This document shows, one piece after another, positions 5,628 through 8,217 of a stretch of 8,217 nt of DNA. The notes beneath the pieces were generated by a model. The model had not been told where the DNA came from and did no database searches. It saw nothing but the letters and a program-made list of their open reading frames with translations. The position numbers were made by a program, and so were the translations under genes. This DNA comes from Desulfobulbus_C sp964551175 (GTDB lineage: Bacteria > Desulfobacterota > Desulfobulbia > Desulfobulbales > Desulfobulbaceae). How positions within the stretch are numbered: position 1 is the stretch's first letter; the number at the start of each line of letters is the position of its first letter. Where the stretch lies: assembly GCA_964551175.1 (NCBI GenBank), contig CAZKBZ010000109.1, positions 1 to 8,217 on the forward strand. Reading direction: 5' to 3'.

Positions 5628-6908
5628 TCAGTCATCAAAATCCCCCTCAGGTCCCTTGTCCGTATCAAGGACAGCGGCACGCTGACGAATTTTCTCCTCA
5701 GTCCACTCCTCAGGCGACTGGGTTCGCCCGGTCTTGGAACCCAGATCATACGATCCTGCCGCAAGTATTGCATCCACTGCAAAACGGGCCGTGTCGCCGG
5801 CATTAAAGACCTCCACCAGCAGACTGTACACGAAATCCTCAACCCGGCGAGCCATGCGGTTCCGGATTGCTTTTGGCTGGCCCATTATCCTGTTTTCAAA
5901 AACAATGTTGAGTTTTTTATAATTGCCGCCAGTCCATCCCTGCTCTTTGGCATACGCCTTCATCTGCTGCCAGAGCTCGTCACTTACTCCCTGACCGGGA
6001 ACCTTGATAAAATCACCCTCATCATCCAGGATAGCATTCCCGTAATCATTGACCTCAAGGCCCCAGGAAATCATCTGCAGGGCAGTGGCAACGTTGGCCT
6101 TTGTGGTCCTGGTCTTCGAGGCAATGGCCCGCAGGCGATCTGAATTGTTGCCGGAGGTTCCATGTTGAGCCCCTGACACGCCATAGTCTGTCAGGGCTTC
6201 ATGAATCTCTGTTGTCAGATCAACCTGGATACCCTGGCTTGAAGCCTCAATGCCATGGGTGGTACCGTTGTTAAGCGCAATCCAGTCGGGAAAAATATCG
6301 TGGGCATTAAGTCCCTGGATAATAAACAGGGCCTCATCCTTTGTAGACAGACCAAGCTTCCCCTTGATCTCCCCGACCTCGGTTTCATACCCTGCCCAGG
6401 AGGGGACAAATCTGTTCAGATCAATGGAGGCCAGCAGGTTGTCGTCATCTGGCATGTGCGAGGCATCAATGGCGATGGAGGTAATGCCTGCATCAAAAAG
6501 AGAAGGAATTTCCGTACGGGCCAAGGGCAGATCGTCAGTTGATTTAATCCCGTAATGATCGGCATGCAAAGCCACCGGTACGGTTATGGCCAGCTCATTA
6601 CACAGTGCATCCACCTGCCTGGCCATATTCCAGTAATTAGTGGCACAGTAGGCAGAGGCACCTCCTTCTGATCTGGCAATCTCAATGATCAGTGCTGAGC
6701 GGGCACGCTGGGCGGCCTGAAGCGCTCCACGGATAACCAGATGATTTCGGCCATTGGCAGCCATGGTCATGGCCTTGCCTTTTGCCAGCATAGCGCGATC
6801 AATAACCTTACCGCTGACAAGCAGAGCCCTGGAGTTGGGGAACAGGGAACTGATGTTGGGCGGGCGACCGATTTCAAGGGCCTTGTCAAAATCTGCAGCG
6901 TACGACAT
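5628..6908 (-). CDS. fba: Class II (metal-dependent) fructose-bisphosphate aldolase family protein, long form
   Basis: Family role: zinc-dependent reversible cleavage of fructose 1,6-bisphosphate to dihydroxyacetone phosphate and glyceraldehyde 3-phosphate in glycolysis and gluconeogenesis. Seen in 426 residues: HADHYG at 115-120, with Asp117 as likely general acid and His118 as metal ligand; AIDASHMP at 146-153; ETEVGEIKGK at 175-184; His218 in NGTTHGIEA and His249 in GAQHGTSG, the remaining likely metal ligands; and NIVFEN at 334-339. It is much longer than E. coli FbaA (about 360). The NIDTD substrate loop of that enzyme reads NIVFE here, so other ketose bisphosphates are possible substrates. 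A perfect AGGAGG at 6913-6918, 4 nt before ATG 6908, fixes the start. It lies between tatC (159 bp upstream) and the epimerase gene. The 159-bp gap with its own palindrome suggests a separate promoter. The tail is acidic (EGDFDD). Confidence 0.8.
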   Translation of the reverse strand: MSYAADFDKALEIGRPPNISSLFPNSRALLVSGKVIDRAMLAKGKAMTMAANGRNHLVIRGALQAAQRARSALIIEIARSEGGASAYCATNYWNMARQVDALCNELAITVPVALHADHYGIKSTDDLPLARTEIPSLFDAGITSIAIDASHMPDDDNLLASIDLNRFVPSWAGYETEVGEIKGKLGLSTKDEALFIIQGLNAHDIFPDWIALNNGTTHGIEASSQGIQVDLTTEIHEALTDYGVSGAQHGTSGNNSDRLRAIASKTRTTKANVATALQMISWGLEVNDYGNAILDDEGDFIKVPGQGVSDELWQQMKAYAKEQGWTGGNYKKLNIVFENRIMGQPKAIRNRMARRVEDFVYSLLVEVFNAGDTARFAVDAILAAGSYDLGSKTGRTQSPEEWTEEKIRQRAAVLDTDKGPEGDFDD

Positions 6909-6965
6909 GATTCCTCCTGTTCGCGGTTGGATTTAATTTTTTCAAATAAAATACTTTCAGGGTAC

Positions 6966-6990
6966 CTTGAAAAATTAGATATTTTGCAAG
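6966..6990. repeat. 25-bp imperfect palindrome upstream of fba
   Basis: CTTGAAAAAT (6966-6975) and ATTTTGCAAG (6981-6990) are inverted copies with one mismatch around the centre TAGAT. It lies 58-82 bp upstream of the fba start, in the tatC-fba gap. The symmetry and position suit a dimeric repressor or activator site. No T-run follows on the minus strand, so it is not a plain tatC terminator. The regulator is unknown. Confidence 0.4.
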
Positions 6991-7067
6991 ATGGCCTTCA
7001 ATAAAAAGTTAACCATAAAGTAACAAACCACTCAAACAGTATTGCTGAAAAAAGTTGAAAGAGTTTG

Positions 7068-7894
7068 TTATTCCTGCTCTGTTTCCTCGTCTTCTGCCGG
7101 TTGTTCTTCCTTTTCAAAGCCGATGATTACCTTGCCGGCAAAAAAACGAACAGCAAAGATACTTATCTCATAGAGGATGATAAGCGGCCCGGCCATAAAC
7201 AACTGATTCACCACATCGGGTGTGGGAGTGAGAATAGCAGCGATGACAAAGGCCAGCAGATAGGCATATTTTCGGTTTTTGGTTAAAAACGTTGCGTTGA
7301 TCAAACCTATTTTTGCAAGAAAAACCAGGAAAACAGGCAATTCAAAAACAACACCAAAGGCAAGCAGCAACCGCAGGGCAAGGGAGAAATACTCGCTGAC
7401 CGCAGGCATGGGGTCCAGAAATTCACTGGAATAACCGATAAGAAAACGAAAGGCAGGAGGAAAAACTACAAAATAGCCAAAGGCTCCGCCGCCGACAAAA
7501 CAGAGAGTGGAAATAAAGCTGAAGGGCAGCAGGGCTCTTTTTTCATGCTGGTACAGGCCCGGAGCGACAAAACGCCAGATCTGATAGAAGATGACAGGGC
7601 TGGCAAAGAAAACTCCACAGACAAGGGCGAGCTTCAGATAAAAAAAAACCCCTCCTGGTAGGAGATAAAGATCAAAGTCTTATTTTCCGGCAAGACCTGG
7701 ACCAGGGGCAGGAAAAACCAGTCGGCAATGGGCCGGATAAAATAGTAGGCAGCTCCAAAGCCTGCGGCAACAAAGCCCAGCGATATCAGCAGGCAGGAGC
7801 GCAGTTCAGCAAGGTGCTCGGTTAATGACTGTTTATCTAATGATTCGGATGTATTCACGTACGGTACCTGTCGGCTCAATTTCGGGAGCAACAT
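7068..7894 (-). pseudogene. tatC: tatC, Sec-independent translocase subunit, split by a one-base frame difference
   Basis: TatC is the multispanning inner-membrane receptor that binds twin-arginine signal peptides and, with TatA/B, exports folded proteins. The first part (7894 to 7634) reads 86 residues and stops after EGFFFI. The second is open from just past the T-run to TAA at 7068. One extra T at 7640-7648 would join them into 275 residues, continuing FFF-YLKLALV. Seen in the joined protein: LTEHLAELR at 24-32, APGLYQHEKR at 111-120 (Glu118 matches E. coli Glu103 at the signal-peptide site), FGYFVVFP at 139-146, Glu185 in VVFELP, and LTPTPDVVNQ, then LYEISIF near the last helix. Six hydrophobic segments fit the family. 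The ATG at 7894 has a poor, too-close GAGGT. GTG 7858 would give a more usual N-terminus, 12 residues shorter. No tatA is present. The gene may be dead, misread or rescued by frameshifting. Confidence 0.88.
7640..7656 (-). other. tatC: AGGAGGGG followed by T9: the tatC frame-break site
   Basis: On the coding strand AGGAGGGG (7656-7649) is followed by nine T (7648-7640), then ATCTGA with an in-frame stop. Moving back one base on the T-run gives TAT CTG AAG and restores TatC. The run fits a U-UUU-UUU slippery heptamer, and the purine stretch resembles a Shine-Dalgarno element. Such elements stimulate -1 frameshifting in E. coli dnaX. Confidence 0.5.
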
Positions 7895-8217
7895 ACCTCA
7901 TTCGCCGGCTGATGTAAACCGGTTAGAGAAGGAATTGCTCTTCAGCGGCCTGCTAATATAATTCTTCCCTTCAGCAGTTCTGTTCAGGCAACCCTCATCT
8001 GACCGGAAACCCAAGCAGGTTAAACCGGAAAAGATCAACGCTGAGGCTTTCCCCTCTTTCCTGGTCACTTTTTCCTCTCAACTCTTTGTTTATTCGATAT
8101 AAATCAACATCTCATCCTCGTGTTTTCTTAACAGAAGCTGAGGAGTAAGCACTGATAATAATTGACTTAACTGCCTGATAAGAGATAATCTGTTAATAAA
8201 CATTTGTATAAACTACA
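7895..8217. other. 323-bp non-coding end of window upstream of tatC
   Basis: No open frame with a credible start, RNA gene or terminator is recognised. Small elements are present: the perfect 8-mer palindrome AACCGGTT at about 7917-7924, and two copies of ACCGGAAA at 8002-8009 and 8024-8031, 22 bp apart. A candidate outward promoter lies near 8162. The stretch presumably carries the tatC promoter and the leader of a divergent gene beyond the right edge. I could not place a convincing minus-strand promoter. Confidence 0.5.
8162..8189 (+). promoter_or_regulatory. Candidate sigma-70 promoter reading off the right edge
   Basis: TTGACT (8162-8167) and GATAAT (8184-8189) are 16 bp apart, each one base from consensus. 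It would start transcription near 8196, toward a gene outside the window and divergent from tatC. The region is AT-rich, so chance matches are likely. Confidence 0.4.

Overview
The window looks like ordinary chromosomal DNA from a Gram-negative bacterium. It is most likely a member of the Desulfobacterota, perhaps Desulfobulbales. This is inferred from protein style (Dxs, the long class II aldolase, the xseB-dxs pairing), from about 50% GC and from heptanucleotide intergenic repeats. No marker in the window fixes the taxon. There is no RNA gene, CRISPR array, insertion sequence, prophage or recognisable defence system.

Layout, left to right. The + strand opens with the C-terminal two thirds or so of an S41 (CtpA/Prc-type) periplasmic protease. 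It is followed by a small exported DUF3617 protein. These converge, 8 bp apart, on a minus-strand xerC-type tyrosine recombinase. A 117-bp divergent intergenic region with facing candidate promoters and a 16-bp palindrome leads into the + strand pair xseB (exonuclease VII small subunit) and dxs (first enzyme of the MEP isoprenoid pathway). A strong hairpin with an A-tract and a T-tract follows dxs. It can terminate transcripts from both sides.

The right half is read on the minus strand in the order tatC, class II aldolase (fba), NAD-dependent UDP-sugar epimerase. The epimerase (probably UDP-glucuronate 4-epimerase) is bracketed by short tandem heptamer arrays in opposite orientation. The aldolase has its own Shine-Dalgarno sequence, and a 25-bp imperfect palindrome lies upstream of it. 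The last 323 bp hold no recognisable gene, only a candidate outward promoter near the edge.

The most notable observation is that tatC is split by a single-base frame difference at a run of nine T (coding strand). A Shine-Dalgarno-like AGGAGGGG lies immediately before the run. Both halves are otherwise intact TatC. This is a sequencing or assembly error, a recent mutation, or a gene rescued by transcriptional slippage or -1 ribosomal frameshifting. The sequence alone cannot decide. Otherwise the genes are housekeeping functions (protein quality control, chromosome dimer resolution, DNA repair, isoprenoid and sugar metabolism, protein export), and I see no convincing new multi-gene system.
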